A DNA stretch of 64,000 nt from JBJXHN01 sp046233135 (GCA_046233135.1 JBJXHN010000002.1:496001-560000); one strand, 5' to 3'. Positions 26,888-36,072 are shown, numbered from the stretch's first letter. Translations and numbers: made by a program. The notes: generated from the letters alone by a model not told the origin.

Positions 26888-27790
26888 ATGCCGGGGCAGA
26901 GAGGATTGGACGCACTGCGCGCATTCGTGGAAACCGGCTCTATTTCCCAGGCCGCTCGTCGGTTAGGGAGAACACAGCCCCAGGTCGGCCGGTTGTTGGC
27001 AGCGCTGGAGGAAGAGGTCGGGTTCGCCCTGTTCGTGCGCACGACCCGGCCGCCGACGTTGACCCGGGAAGGGCGCGAATTTTATGCCCGGGCGGAACGG
27101 GTCCTGCAGGGGTATGACGCCCTGGACCAGTTTTCCTCGCAGATCCGCCGGGGAACCCGGTCTCATGTGCGCGTGCTCACCGCGCCTTTCGTGGCCAATG
27201 CCATCGTCGCCGATGCCGTTGCCACTCTGGCCGCACGATTCCCCCATTTCAGTGCCTCCATCGAATCCCGGGTCCGGCTGGATATCGAAACCTGGGTCGG
27301 CCAGGAAATGTTTGACTTGGGGGTGACGGTTCTTCCGCTGTCTCATCCGGCGTTCGAGGCCGAAGCCTTCCTGGAGATGGAGGCCATGGTTGCCGTTCCA
27401 CCGGACCACCCGTTCGCGCGGAAGGACGTCGTCACTTTCGAGGACTTCGCCACTGCGGATGTGGTGCTGATGCATCCCCGGTCCATCATTCGCCAGCACC
27501 TGGAACGTCTGAGCCGGGACCGGGGGCTGCCCCTGAAAGTGCGGTTCGAGGCAACCAATGGACTGATCGCCTGCCAGCTGGCGGGGCAGGGGCTGGGGGC
27601 CTGCCTGTCCGACCCCTTCGTGGTCCGGTCCAGTGGCGTGGGCAATCTGGTTCTGCGCCGGTTCACGCCGGCGTTTCCTCTGATCTACGGCTTTCTGTAT
27701 CCCACATGGCAGGGGCGATCTCAGGTTGTCCTGGATCTCGCCGCCGAGATCCAGGCCACCGCCAGACGCCAGACCGAGGGGTTTCTGTAA
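26888..27790 (+). CDS. LysR-family transcriptional regulator
   Basis: 300 residues. The N-terminal winged HTH is LDALRAFVETGSISQAARRLGRTQPQVGRLLAALEEEVG in continuous order, followed by the linker FVRTTRPPTLTREG. Residues 90-290 form the periplasmic-binding-like effector domain. GGAGGGATCGGG precedes the ATG. It is divergent from the hydrolase-ABC operon and most likely controls it in response to the transported compound. The palindromes just upstream are its probable target. Confidence 0.92.
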   Translation: MPGQRGLDALRAFVETGSISQAARRLGRTQPQVGRLLAALEEEVGFALFVRTTRPPTLTREGREFYARAERVLQGYDALDQFSSQIRRGTRSHVRVLTAPFVANAIVADAVATLAARFPHFSASIESRVRLDIETWVGQEMFDLGVTVLPLSHPAFEAEAFLEMEAMVAVPPDHPFARKDVVTFEDFATADVVLMHPRSIIRQHLERLSRDRGLPLKVRFEATNGLIACQLAGQGLGACLSDPFVVRSSGVGNLVLRRFTPAFPLIYGFLYPTWQGRSQVVLDLAAEIQATARRQTEGFL

Positions 27791-27818
27791 TCACCGCATG
27801 CCCGATGGGACTCGGGGA

Positions 27819-27837
27819 CCTGGGCGGTGGTCCCAGG
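27819..27837. terminator. Hairpin between convergent LysR and DUF4159 genes
   Basis: CCTGGG (27819-27824) pairs with CCCAGG (27832-27837) around CGGTGGT in the 74-bp gap between the two convergent stops. No T run is present, so strength is uncertain. Confidence 0.45.
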
Positions 27838-27864
27838 GATGTCTGATGCGCTCTGTTTCTCAGG

Positions 27865-30696
27865 CTAGTTGGTCAAGCGCTCCATGATGGCCGGCAGGTG
27901 TACCTGGTCGCCCTTGTAGTTGCCGGTCAGGGCATACATGACCAGGTTGATGCCGAAGCGGTAGGCCAGCTCCCGCTGGCGCTCGCCGCCGGGAGAGACC
28001 GCATGCAGGGCATTGCCCGCCGCATCCCGCGCCCAGGCGCCAGCCCAGTCGTTGCCGCCGATCACCACCGGCGAGACCCCGTCGTTGTCGCCGCCTTCGC
28101 TGGCCACCCAGGTCGTCTGGCCGGTGATCCGTCCGGGGAAATCGCCCAGCAGATAGAAGCTGCGGGTCAGCACATGGTCTTCCGGCGCCGGTTGCAGGGG
28201 CGGGATGTCCAGTCCGCCGGCGACGCTGCGCAGGTCCCCGCCGTCGCGGGTGTCGAAAACGATCAGCCCACCATGGTGCAGATAGGCGTTCAGCCGGACG
28301 ATGGCCGCCGGTGGCGGGGGCATCTGTCCGGGGGTGACCGGCCAGTAGAGCATGGGAAAGACCAGCGGATCGTCCACCACCAGATCCAGCCCCTTGGGTG
28401 GCGCCAGCTCGGCGGCGGTGCGGCGGGCAAGCACTTCGGTCAGGGTGATCAGGCCGGCTTCGGTCACCTCGTCCACCCCCTGGTCGCCGGTCAGCACATA
28501 GGCCAGGCGGGGATCCAGCGCGGCTTCCCGCACCAGGTCCAGATCCGGCGGCGGCGTATCGGACAGCGCCTGTGCCCGCGCCTGCGTGGCCGGCATCAGG
28601 GCCGTCATCCCCAACCCGGCCGCCAGCAGCAGCCCCAGCCCGGCGGTCCGCGACAGGGATGCACCGCGCCCTGCCGCACCCGGCCGGGGTAGCAGCCCGC
28701 GCAGGGCCATGCCCACGGCCACATCGATCAGGGCCAGGATCAGGGCAGCCAGCAGGAACCAGGGCGACAGGTCCTTTTCCCGATCCAGGTCGGCGAAGGC
28801 CCGGGCCTGCACGCTTGACGGCCAGGGCGGTGCCGGGGTCAGAGACGGCACGGATTCCGCCAGGTTCAGGGCTTGTGCCGCCGCGTCCGTGCCGTACAGG
28901 CCGGGAGGATGGGTCGGGCCGACGCGGCCCGGGGCGCCGCCCCCATCCACAGCGCCACCGGCTGTCAGGGGCGGCAGGGGCTCTACCGCCGGTCCTGCCG
29001 GACCCAGCCGGCCGAAGCCGTCCAGCACCCGCAGCGGCGGCAGCGGACGCCGGCCTTCTGTTTCCGCCCCTGGCACGCCGCTGGCCAGATCCACCATCCG
29101 GTCGAGCATGCGCACGAACAGCAGCGACATCGGCAGCGACGACCAGCGGGGATCGGGGGTGACGTGGAACAGGATCACCCGGCCTTCCCCCCGGGCGGCG
29201 GCGGTGACCAGCGGGGTGCCGTCGTCCAGCCGCGCCCAGGTGCGCTCGGCAAGATCGGGCGATGGCTCGGCCAGCACCTGGCTGGTCACGGTCACGTCGT
29301 CGCGGACCGGCAGGCCGGCGAAGGGGCCGGTCAGCGGGAAGTCGGCCAGGGCGGCGGGCTTGTTCCAGCTCATGGCGCCGCCCAGACGGCGGTCGCCGCC
29401 GCGCAGGCGCACGGGCAGCAGGCCGTCGGTGCGGTTGTCCGGGCGCGGGCCGGCGAAGCGGATCAGCGTGCCGCCGCCGCGGACCCAGCTGTCCAGCGCC
29501 TGTTCCTGATCGGCCAGCAGCGGGGTGATGCCGGGTAGTACCAGCAGCGCCATGTCCTGGTCCAGCAGGGCCGACAAGCTGCCCTCGTGCAGCTCTGCCC
29601 GGGGGGCCAGGGCCTTGCGCACATAATGCAGCGGATCCAGCAGCGGCACCCCGGCGCCGTTGTCGCCGTCGGTGATCAGCCCCACGGGCTTGCGCCGCCA
29701 GCCGTCGTCCAGCAGCACCACCGCGCCCGCTCCGGCCAGCGCCTGGCTGCCGTCGGTGGACAGGTCGAGGCGCGACAGCGGCACCGACCCGGTGCCTTCC
29801 CCCGGCGGGCTCAGCACGGCGGTGGCCGAGGCCGCCCCGGCGTCGAAGCTCACCGGTGTGCGGGCCACCACCCGGCCGTCCGTATCATGCAGCCGCACCC
29901 GCACCTCGGCGGCCGGGGCGGGGTCGCCCAGGCCGTTGGCGGCCGGGCGGCGCAGCATGACCGACAGGCCTTCGGCGGTCTGGCTGGGAGGGTCGAGCAG
30001 CAGCGGTCCCCCGGCGATCTGCGGTCCCGTCAGCACGGTCAGCCGGCCCAGCCCGGTCAGCGTCGAGGTCAGGGCGGCGGTGCCCGAGACGTCCCCCGGC
30101 CCGTCCCCCAGCCCGTCCTGGATCCAGGCGACCACCGCCGGCGGCGTCAGGCCGGAGTCGGCAAGACGACGGCTGGCAGCCGCCCGGTCGGTGGGCCAGG
30201 GCTTGGGGCTGAGGGCCTGCACGGTACTGCGTACCGCGGCGGCGGCCCGGGGTTCCAGCTGTGGCGGCGGGGCGTCGTCGGGCAGGCGGGCGGTGGTCAG
30301 CAGGATCACCGGCCGCTCCGCCCGGTCCGCCCGGGACAGCAGGGTGTCGGCGGCGGCCATGCGGGCCGACCAGTCGGCGGCCGAGGCCCAGCCGTCATCG
30401 ATCACCAGCACCAGGGGCATGTCCGGGTCCGGCCCGGCGACGGCGTTGAACAGCGGCCGGGCGAGGCCGAGGATCACCAGCGCGGCGATCAGCAGGCGCA
30501 GCAGCAGCAGCCACCAGGGGGTATGGGCGGTCACGTGCTCTTCGGCGCGCAGGCCGCGCAGCAGGCGGATGGCGGGAAAGGCAATGCGCCGGGGGGCGGG
30601 CGGCGTGACCCGCAGCAGCCACCACAGCGCGGGCAGGGTCAGCAGCAGGGCCAGCACCCAGGGGGCGGCGAAGCTTAAGGGGCCGAGGCTTACCAT
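27865..30696 (-). CDS. BatA/DUF4159 membrane protein
   Basis: 943 residues from ATG 30696 (MVSLGPLSFAAPWVLALLL), which overlaps the DUF58 stop by 7 bp. The first 80 residues are a BatA-type N-terminus with two membrane segments and the motif RRIAFPAIRLLRGLR. The middle is a large periplasmic region with VWA-like and glutaminase-like pieces (LLVLPGITPLLADQEQ; WVRGGGTLIRFAGPRPDN). Two more membrane segments lie near residues 660-720. The last 220 residues are DUF4159 (LDLVREAALDPRLAYVLTGD ... NLVMYALTGNYKGDQVHLP). It probably works with MoxR and DUF58 proteins at the envelope; the precise function is unknown. Confidence 0.88.
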   Translation of the reverse strand: MVSLGPLSFAAPWVLALLLTLPALWWLLRVTPPAPRRIAFPAIRLLRGLRAEEHVTAHTPWWLLLLRLLIAALVILGLARPLFNAVAGPDPDMPLVLVIDDGWASAADWSARMAAADTLLSRADRAERPVILLTTARLPDDAPPPQLEPRAAAAVRSTVQALSPKPWPTDRAAASRRLADSGLTPPAVVAWIQDGLGDGPGDVSGTAALTSTLTGLGRLTVLTGPQIAGGPLLLDPPSQTAEGLSVMLRRPAANGLGDPAPAAEVRVRLHDTDGRVVARTPVSFDAGAASATAVLSPPGEGTGSVPLSRLDLSTDGSQALAGAGAVVLLDDGWRRKPVGLITDGDNGAGVPLLDPLHYVRKALAPRAELHEGSLSALLDQDMALLVLPGITPLLADQEQALDSWVRGGGTLIRFAGPRPDNRTDGLLPVRLRGGDRRLGGAMSWNKPAALADFPLTGPFAGLPVRDDVTVTSQVLAEPSPDLAERTWARLDDGTPLVTAAARGEGRVILFHVTPDPRWSSLPMSLLFVRMLDRMVDLASGVPGAETEGRRPLPPLRVLDGFGRLGPAGPAVEPLPPLTAGGAVDGGGAPGRVGPTHPPGLYGTDAAAQALNLAESVPSLTPAPPWPSSVQARAFADLDREKDLSPWFLLAALILALIDVAVGMALRGLLPRPGAAGRGASLSRTAGLGLLLAAGLGMTALMPATQARAQALSDTPPPDLDLVREAALDPRLAYVLTGDQGVDEVTEAGLITLTEVLARRTAAELAPPKGLDLVVDDPLVFPMLYWPVTPGQMPPPPAAIVRLNAYLHHGGLIVFDTRDGGDLRSVAGGLDIPPLQPAPEDHVLTRSFYLLGDFPGRITGQTTWVASEGGDNDGVSPVVIGGNDWAGAWARDAAGNALHAVSPGGERQRELAYRFGINLVMYALTGNYKGDQVHLPAIMERLTN

Positions 30697-31766
30697 GCTG
30701 TGGCCTCCCGCAGCGGCTGGCTTTCCGACAGCGTCTGGTACAGCGACAGAAGCGCGGTCTGGGGCGGCTGGTCGGTATGGTGCAGGGTGAAGCCCCAGCC
30801 GGCCCGGCGTGCCAGGGCGGCCACCGCGTCGCGATGGGCGGTCAGGCGGCGCTGGTATTGCTTGCGCACGTCCTCGGCGCGGTCGATCAGCACGTCGGCC
30901 TCTCCCTCCAGCCCGGCGAAGCGCACCCGGCCGTCGAAGGGCAGGGTTTCTTCCGCCGGGTCCAGCACTTGCACCAGCTGTCCGCCGATGCCGTTGGCGG
31001 TCATCCGCCGCAACGCCTTGCGCAGGTCCTCCACCGGTTCCAGCAGGTCGCTGAACAGCACCATGCGGCCATGGCGGCTGATCGGCGCGGTCCACGGATC
31101 GGGGGCGGAGTCCGGAACGCTGCGCTCCAGGGTCGTGGCTCCGCTGCGCTCCAGGGTCGTGGCTCCGCTGCGCTCCAGGGTCGTGGCTCCGCTGCGCTCC
31201 AGGGTCGTGGTTCCGCTGCGCTCCAGGGTCGTGGTTCCGCTGCGCTCCAGGGTCGTGGTTCCGCTGCGCTCCAGGGTCGTGGCCATGCGCAGCAGGGCGG
31301 CGCGTCCCTGGGCGGGGCGGCTGTCATGGCCGGCCAGGGCCACCCGTTCCCCGCCTCTGATCAGAAGAACCGCCAGGGCGAGCGCAAGTTCCCGGGCGCG
31401 CTGGGCCTTGGGCGGCAGGTCGCGGTGGCTGCTGTAGGCCATGGAGCCGCTGCCGTCGACGCCGATCCACACCGATTGGGCCGCTTCCCATTCGAATTCG
31501 CGTACGAACAGGGGGTCTCCCCGGGCGGAGCGGCGCCAGTCCACCTGGGCCGGCGAGTCTCCGGCCTGATAGCGGCGGAATTGCCAGAAGGCCTCCCCCG
31601 GGCCGGCACGGCGGCGGCCATGGGTGCCCACGGCGACCGTGGCGGCAATGCGCCGGGCCGCCACCAGCAGGGCCGGCAGGCTGGAGGCCATGGCTTCCGT
31701 CCGCTCCAGCAGCGGAGCCGGAGAACGGGCGGCGCCGGCCAACGGGGCGCGGGGCGGGCGGCCCAT
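30690..31766 (-). CDS. DUF58-domain protein carrying an in-frame 8-residue tandem repeat
   Basis: 358 residues. The DUF58 core is YQAGDSPAQVDWRRSARGDPLFVREFEWE (shown here in parts: GDSPAQVDWRRSARGDP, FVREFEWE) followed by the VWA-like strand VWIGVDGSGSM. Residues about 160-215 are seven copies of TTLERSG[T/A], encoded by a 24-bp tandem repeat, placed inside the VWA-like domain where homologues have a short loop. The gene starts 5 bp after the moxR stop and overlaps the DUF4159 gene. A second ATG 25 codons in is a possible start. Partner of the MoxR ATPase by family knowledge. Confidence 0.88.
   Translation of the reverse strand: MGRPPRAPLAGAARSPAPLLERTEAMASSLPALLVAARRIAATVAVGTHGRRRAGPGEAFWQFRRYQAGDSPAQVDWRRSARGDPLFVREFEWEAAQSVWIGVDGSGSMAYSSHRDLPPKAQRARELALALAVLLIRGGERVALAGHDSRPAQGRAALLRMATTLERSGTTTLERSGTTTLERSGTTTLERSGATTLERSGATTLERSGATTLERSVPDSAPDPWTAPISRHGRMVLFSDLLEPVEDLRKALRRMTANGIGGQLVQVLDPAEETLPFDGRVRFAGLEGEADVLIDRAEDVRKQYQRRLTAHRDAVAALARRAGWGFTLHHTDQPPQTALLSLYQTLSESQPLREATAW
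31120..31283. repeat. 24-bp tandem repeat, about 6.8 copies (minisatellite)
   Basis: The unit CTGCGCTCCAGGGTCGTGGC + TCCG begins at 31120, 31144, 31168, 31192, 31216, 31240 and 31264. Units 1-3 read GTGGCTCC and units 4-6 GTGGTTCC, so the only variation is clustered in two blocks of three. The 24-bp period keeps the DUF58 frame open for any copy number. Confidence 0.95.
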
Positions 31767-31771
31767 GCGGC

Positions 31772-32782
31772 CTACCGCACCGTCTCGACCAGGCGTTCGA
31801 TCACCTGGTGCAGGGTGACGCCGTCGGCCCGCGCCCCGAAGGTCAGCGCCATGCGGTGCTGCAGCACGGGGTGGGCCAGGGCGATGACGTCGTCCACCGA
31901 CGGCGCGGTCCGCCCGTCGATCAGCGCCCGGGCACGGGCGGCCAGGGTCAGCGCCTGGCTGGCGCGGGGGCCGGGACCCCAGGCGACCCAGTCGCGGACC
32001 TCCTGCAACGGCGTGTCGCCTGGGCGGCCGGCGCGGACCAGGGTCAGGATCGCGTCGATCACCGAGTCGCCCACCGGCACCCGGCGCACCAGCGCCTGGG
32101 CGGCCAGCAGCTCGCCCGGGGTCATCACCGCCCGGGGCTCCACCTGGGTGATGCCGGTGGTCGCCGCCAGCATGCGCCGCTCGGCCGCTGCGTCGGGATA
32201 GCTGACGTCCACCTGCATCAGGAACCGGTCCAGCTGGGCTTCGGGCAGGGGGTAGGTGCCTTCCTGCTCGATCGGGTTCTGGGTGGCCAGCACATGGAAG
32301 GGATGGGGCAGGTCGTGGTAGTGGCCGCCGACGCTGACCTTGTGTTCCTGCATCGCCTGCAACAGGGCGGACTGGGTGCGCGGGCTGGCGCGGTTGATTT
32401 CGTCGGCCATCAGCAGCTGGCAGAACACCGGTCCCTGGATGAACCGGAAGCCGCGCCGCCCCGTTTCGCTTTCTTCCAGCACTTCCGAGCCCAGAATGTC
32501 CGCGGGCATCAGGTCCGGGGTGAACTGAACCCGCTTGTCATCCAGCCCCAGAACCACGCCCAGGGTCTGCACCAGACGGGTCTTGGCCAGGCCGGGAAGG
32601 CCGATCAGCAGGGCATGTCCGCCGGCCAGCAGGGTGACCAGCACTTCCTCGACAACCTGGTCCTGTCCGTAAATCACTTCACCGACAGCGGACCGGGCCT
32701 CCTTGATTCGATCGAGGAGGGTGTCCACGTCTTGAAGATCCGTGACAGCCTCTTGACCGTTTTGATGGGGCGACAGCGACAC
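31772..32782 (-). CDS. MoxR-family AAA ATPase
   Basis: 336 residues from a GTG at 32782, chosen because GGAGGG stands 6 nt upstream; a TTG at 32812 would add 10 residues. Walker A is GLPGLAKTRLV near residue 65; MADEINRASPRTQSALLQAMQEH (read MADEINRASPRTQSALLQ) holds Walker B and the following sensor helix, and TQNPIEQEGTYPLPEAQLDR is the MoxR sensor 1 region. MoxR ATPases act as chaperones for envelope or metal-enzyme assembly, usually with DUF58/VWA partners, which follow here. The start is 44 bp from the divergent DUF1285 gene. Confidence 0.93.
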   Translation of the reverse strand: MSLSPHQNGQEAVTDLQDVDTLLDRIKEARSAVGEVIYGQDQVVEEVLVTLLAGGHALLIGLPGLAKTRLVQTLGVVLGLDDKRVQFTPDLMPADILGSEVLEESETGRRGFRFIQGPVFCQLLMADEINRASPRTQSALLQAMQEHKVSVGGHYHDLPHPFHVLATQNPIEQEGTYPLPEAQLDRFLMQVDVSYPDAAAERRMLAATTGITQVEPRAVMTPGELLAAQALVRRVPVGDSVIDAILTLVRAGRPGDTPLQEVRDWVAWGPGPRASQALTLAARARALIDGRTAPSVDDVIALAHPVLQHRMALTFGARADGVTLHQVIERLVETVR

Positions 32783-32826
32783 GGCGAACCCTCCGACAAT
32801 GGCTTCTCTCAAAACATATTAGGATC

Positions 32827-33408
32827 ATGGTTCCCGAACGCACGCCCCAAACGCAAAAGCACCCCGACACCGACACCCTCCGCCAGGCCGAAGCGGCCCT
32901 GCCCGGCAAGGCGGAACCCGAGGATCTGTGCGGTCATCTGAACCTGCGGATCGATCGCGAGGGGGTCTGGTATTTTCATGATTCTCCCATCGGCCGGAAG
33001 GAGCTGGTGTGCCTTTTCTCGTCGGTTCTGCGACGCGGAGAGGATGGCCGCTTCTGGCTGGTCACCCCCGGAGAGTCCGGTGTCATCGACGTGGAAGACG
33101 CGCCCTTCATGGCTGTCGAGATGTTCCGCGCCGGCACCGGAGAGCACCAGGTGCTGAGCTTCCGCACCAATGTGGACGAGATCGTCACCGTCGACGACGA
33201 TCATCCCATCCATGTGGAAACCGACCCCCTGACCGACGAGCCCAGTCCCTACGTCCGGGTTCGCGATGGGCTGGATGCGCGGATGACCCGATCCGTATAC
33301 TATGAACTCGTCGCGCACAGTGTGGAGGTGGACGGGCCGTCCGGCCCGCAGATCGGTGTATGGAGCAGCGGAACATTCTTCCCCCTGGGGAACCTGGAAG
33401 AAACCTGA
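32827..33408 (+). CDS. DUF1285-domain protein
   Basis: 193 residues. Core segments LRIDREGVWYFHDSPIGRKE, LVCLFSSVLRRGEDGRFWLV and YVRVRDGLDARMTRSVYYEL match the DUF1285 family, a small beta-rich domain of unknown role. It heads the operon DUF1285-Nudix-DUF6111-cca and shares a 44-bp divergent gap with moxR. The ribosome site is weak (AGGA close to the ATG), so a slightly later start is possible. Confidence 0.85.
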   Translation: MVPERTPQTQKHPDTDTLRQAEAALPGKAEPEDLCGHLNLRIDREGVWYFHDSPIGRKELVCLFSSVLRRGEDGRFWLVTPGESGVIDVEDAPFMAVEMFRAGTGEHQVLSFRTNVDEIVTVDDDHPIHVETDPLTDEPSPYVRVRDGLDARMTRSVYYELVAHSVEVDGPSGPQIGVWSSGTFFPLGNLEET

Positions 33409-34169
33409 CGGACGCCGGCGGTCCCGTGGATGATCCGGCGGCCGCCGATATCCCGGGGCTGGGGCCGGAACAGAAGACCGGCCTCGCCTGGCTGGGTCTG
33501 GACAGGGGCGCGCTGGACCGTGTGCGCCTGCGCCGCCATCTGGCCGACCATCAGGGCTTCGGCAAGCGCTCGGACGAGGCCGTGTCCACCGCCCTGTCCG
33601 CCCTGGCGGCGCGCGATGGCCTGGGTGATCTCGGTCCCACGGGGTTCAGTCGCGATGCGGCAGGCACCCGCCCGGCGGCGGTGCTGGTGGGGCTGGTTGA
33701 CCGGCCCGAAGGCACCACCGTGTTGCTGACCCATCGCACCGCCCATCTGTCCAACCACGCCGGCCAGGTGGCCTTTCCCGGTGGCCGCGCGGACGACGGC
33801 GATGCCGATGCCGAAGGCACCGCCCTGCGCGAAGCCTTGGAGGAAACCGCCCTGCCGCCAGACCGGGTGGAGCTGGTCGGCCGCCTGGACCCCTATGTCA
33901 CTGTCACCAATTTCCGCGTCACCCCGGTGGTCGGCGTGATCACCCCGCCCATTACCCTGGTCCCCGATCCCCACGAAGTGGACAGAATCTTCGAAGTCCC
34001 GCTGGCCTTCATTCTCGACGCCGCCAACTTGCGGCGGGAAGTGCGGATGATGAAGGGCAAGGCCCGGCGCTACTATGCGTTCCCCTACGGTGATCACTAC
34101 ATCTGGGGGGCCACCGCGGCGATGCTGATGAACCTGCACGCGGTGCTGCATGGGGAACCTTTGACATGA
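33360..34169 (+). CDS. Nudix hydrolase, CoA pyrophosphatase-like
   Basis: 269 residues if translation starts at ATG 33360, which overlaps DUF1285 by 49 bp; a GTG at 33426 is an alternative. The CoAse signature LSNHAGQVAFPGGRADDGD precedes the Nudix helix EGTALREALEETALP (RE-x2-EE). Members cleave CoA to 3',5'-ADP and phosphopantetheine. The C-terminal YYAFPYGDHYIWGATAAML segment is also typical of this group. The stop overlaps the DUF6111 start (ATGA). Confidence 0.9.
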   Translation: MEQRNILPPGEPGRNLTDAGGPVDDPAAADIPGLGPEQKTGLAWLGLDRGALDRVRLRRHLADHQGFGKRSDEAVSTALSALAARDGLGDLGPTGFSRDAAGTRPAAVLVGLVDRPEGTTVLLTHRTAHLSNHAGQVAFPGGRADDGDADAEGTALREALEETALPPDRVELVGRLDPYVTVTNFRVTPVVGVITPPITLVPDPHEVDRIFEVPLAFILDAANLRREVRMMKGKARRYYAFPYGDHYIWGATAAMLMNLHAVLHGEPLT

Positions 34170-34504
34170 TCCGCGCCGTGCTGTCCCTGCTGCTGCCTTT
34201 CCTGGTGCCCTTCGTCGTCTACTGGCTGTGGGTGCGGCTGCACCGGGCGCGTCAGGCGCGGCTGGGGCTGGACCCGGCAGCGCCGATGACCGTGCCCACC
34301 TTCTGGCTGGCCGGTGCCGGGGCGATCCTGGCGATCATGGTCACCCTGCTGATGTGGCTGTTTGCCGAAGACACTACCCCGCCCGGCAGCCACTACGTGC
34401 CGCCGCGCATGGAAAACGGCGAGCTGGTGCCCGGCCACTTCGAAGCGGAACCGGGCTCCAAGGCTCGGCCGCCGGCCAACCCGCGCGGCGCCGATCCCTG
34501 GTGA
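34166..34504 (+). CDS. DUF6111-like small membrane protein
   Basis: 112 residues with two membrane segments (about 5-24 and 47-67) and a hydrophilic tail containing GSHYVPPRMENGELVPGHFE, a pattern of the alphaproteobacterial DUF6111 family. It is coupled by a 4-bp overlap to the Nudix gene and followed by cca after 10 bp. No function is known. Confidence 0.8.
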   Translation: MIRAVLSLLLPFLVPFVVYWLWVRLHRARQARLGLDPAAPMTVPTFWLAGAGAILAIMVTLLMWLFAEDTTPPGSHYVPPRMENGELVPGHFEAEPGSKARPPANPRGADPW

Positions 34505-34514
34505 GGCCCTCGCC

Positions 34515-35897
34515 ATGAGCCAGGGATACGTTCCGGACCTGCCCTTTCCCCCCGACCAGGACCGCCCGCCCGTCGGCCAGCTGGACCCCGTGCCCTGGCT
34601 GCATGCGCCGGAAACGGTCGCGGTGATGGATGCCCTGACGGCCGAGGGCCACGCCGCCCGCTTCGTCGGCGGCTGCGTGCGCGACACCCTGGTTCACCGC
34701 CCGGCGGCGGTGCGCGGCTGGCCGGACATCGATATCGCCACCGCCGCGCCGCCGGACACCGTCGTTCGCCTGCTCGAAGCCGCCGGCCTGAAAGCCGTGC
34801 CCACGGGGATCGCCCACGGCACCGTCACCGGCGTGGCCAGGGGCCGGCCGTTCGAAATCACCACCCTGCGCCGCGACACCGACTGCGACGGCCGCCACGC
34901 CACCGTGGCCTTCAGCGACAGCTTCCTGGAAGACGCCCGGCGCCGCGATTTCACCTTCAACGCCCTGTCCGCCGACCGTGATGGCCGGGTCTATGACTAT
35001 TTCGAAGGCATTCCCGACCTGACCGCCGGCCGCGTGCGCTTTGTCGGCCGGGCGCGGGACCGCATCACCGAAGACTATCTGCGCATCCTCCGCTTCTTTC
35101 GCTTCCAGGCCCACTATGGCCTGCCGCCGGCCGACCGCGACGCCATGGAAGCCTGCGCCAGTCTGGCCGAAGGGGTTGACGGCCTGTCCCGGGAACGGGT
35201 GCGCAAGGAACTGCTGCGCCTGCTCGAAGCCCCCGATCCCGCCGGCGCCCTGTCGCTGATGCGCGGTGCCCGCGTCCTCTCCCGCCTGCTACCCGGCGCC
35301 GAGGACTTCGCCCGCCTGCGGGTCCTGGTGCTGCTGGAAACCCGGGGGGTGGCCTTGCCCGGCCTCGGCCCCGATGCCCTGCGCCGCCTCGCTGCTGCCC
35401 TGGGCGGGGCCGATCACACCCTGGGGGATGCCGCCGGCCCCCAGCTCGGCGAGCGCCTGCGCCTCTCCAAGGCCGAAACCCGGCGCCTGACCGACATGCT
35501 CGATGCCCCCGCCGCGGTCCTGCCCCGCCCCGGCATGGCGTTGCGGGACCTGCGCGACCAGCTCGACCGCGCCGGGCGGCAGGTGGTGGTGGACCGGCTG
35601 CTGCTCGCCTGGGCCGGGGAACGAAGCCAGGCCCTGCGCATCGATTCCGCGCGCACCGACGCCTGGCGCGACCTGCTCGCCGTCGCTCTCGATTGGCAGG
35701 CCCCCCGGCTGCCCGTCGGCGGCAAGGACGTTCAGGCCCTCGGCGTGCCCGGCGGACCGCTGGTCGGCGCGGTTCTGGCCCGTGTCCGAAGCTGGTGGCT
35801 GGACGCCGGCTGTCCCGCCGACCGCCCCGCCGCCCTGGCCGAACTGCGCCGCGCGGTCGAGGCCGCGCAGACCGGGACGCCGGCCTCCTCGGTTTAG
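34515..35897 (+). CDS. cca: CCA tRNA nucleotidyltransferase (class II)
   Basis: 460 residues from ATG 34515. The polymerase core has ARFVGGCVRDTL near residue 50 and DIDIATAAPPD with the catalytic DxD; ARRRDFTFNALSAD, YDYFEGIPDLTAGRVRFVG and EDYLRILRFFRFQAHYG are the template-pocket and neck motifs. It adds or repairs the CCA end of tRNAs. The gene closes the DUF1285-Nudix-DUF6111-cca operon; no terminator hairpin is obvious after the TAG. Confidence 0.95.
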   Translation: MSQGYVPDLPFPPDQDRPPVGQLDPVPWLHAPETVAVMDALTAEGHAARFVGGCVRDTLVHRPAAVRGWPDIDIATAAPPDTVVRLLEAAGLKAVPTGIAHGTVTGVARGRPFEITTLRRDTDCDGRHATVAFSDSFLEDARRRDFTFNALSADRDGRVYDYFEGIPDLTAGRVRFVGRARDRITEDYLRILRFFRFQAHYGLPPADRDAMEACASLAEGVDGLSRERVRKELLRLLEAPDPAGALSLMRGARVLSRLLPGAEDFARLRVLVLLETRGVALPGLGPDALRRLAAALGGADHTLGDAAGPQLGERLRLSKAETRRLTDMLDAPAAVLPRPGMALRDLRDQLDRAGRQVVVDRLLLAWAGERSQALRIDSARTDAWRDLLAVALDWQAPRLPVGGKDVQALGVPGGPLVGAVLARVRSWWLDAGCPADRPAALAELRRAVEAAQTGTPASSV

Positions 35898-36047
35898 AAA
35901 GCTATGTTGTTTCTTCGGGTTACTATTCGACCTGTTTGCCTATCTAGCTGAAGGTATCTCGATCCGTCATTGATTTGTCTGTGATCGTCATCACTGGTGA
36001 AGCACAGGGTTTGCCCGTAGACTTCTATCCTGGAGGTATGTCTCCAC

Positions 36048-36072
36048 CACGCGCACGCGCACGCGCACGCGC
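36048..36072. repeat. (CACGCG)4 alternating pyrimidine-purine tract
   Basis: Four tandem CACGCG units give 25 bp of strict pyrimidine-purine alternation, the classical Z-DNA-prone pattern. The tract lies in the 220-bp gap between cca and the SGNH-like gene. It sits within a possible 19-residue leader reading frame (36038-36097, containing RARARARA) whose TGA overlaps an in-frame ATG at 36097. Confidence 0.85.

Noticed and set aside
31120..31283. Short CRISPR array
   Set aside because: The 24-bp units are directly contiguous with no spacers and stay in frame within DUF58.
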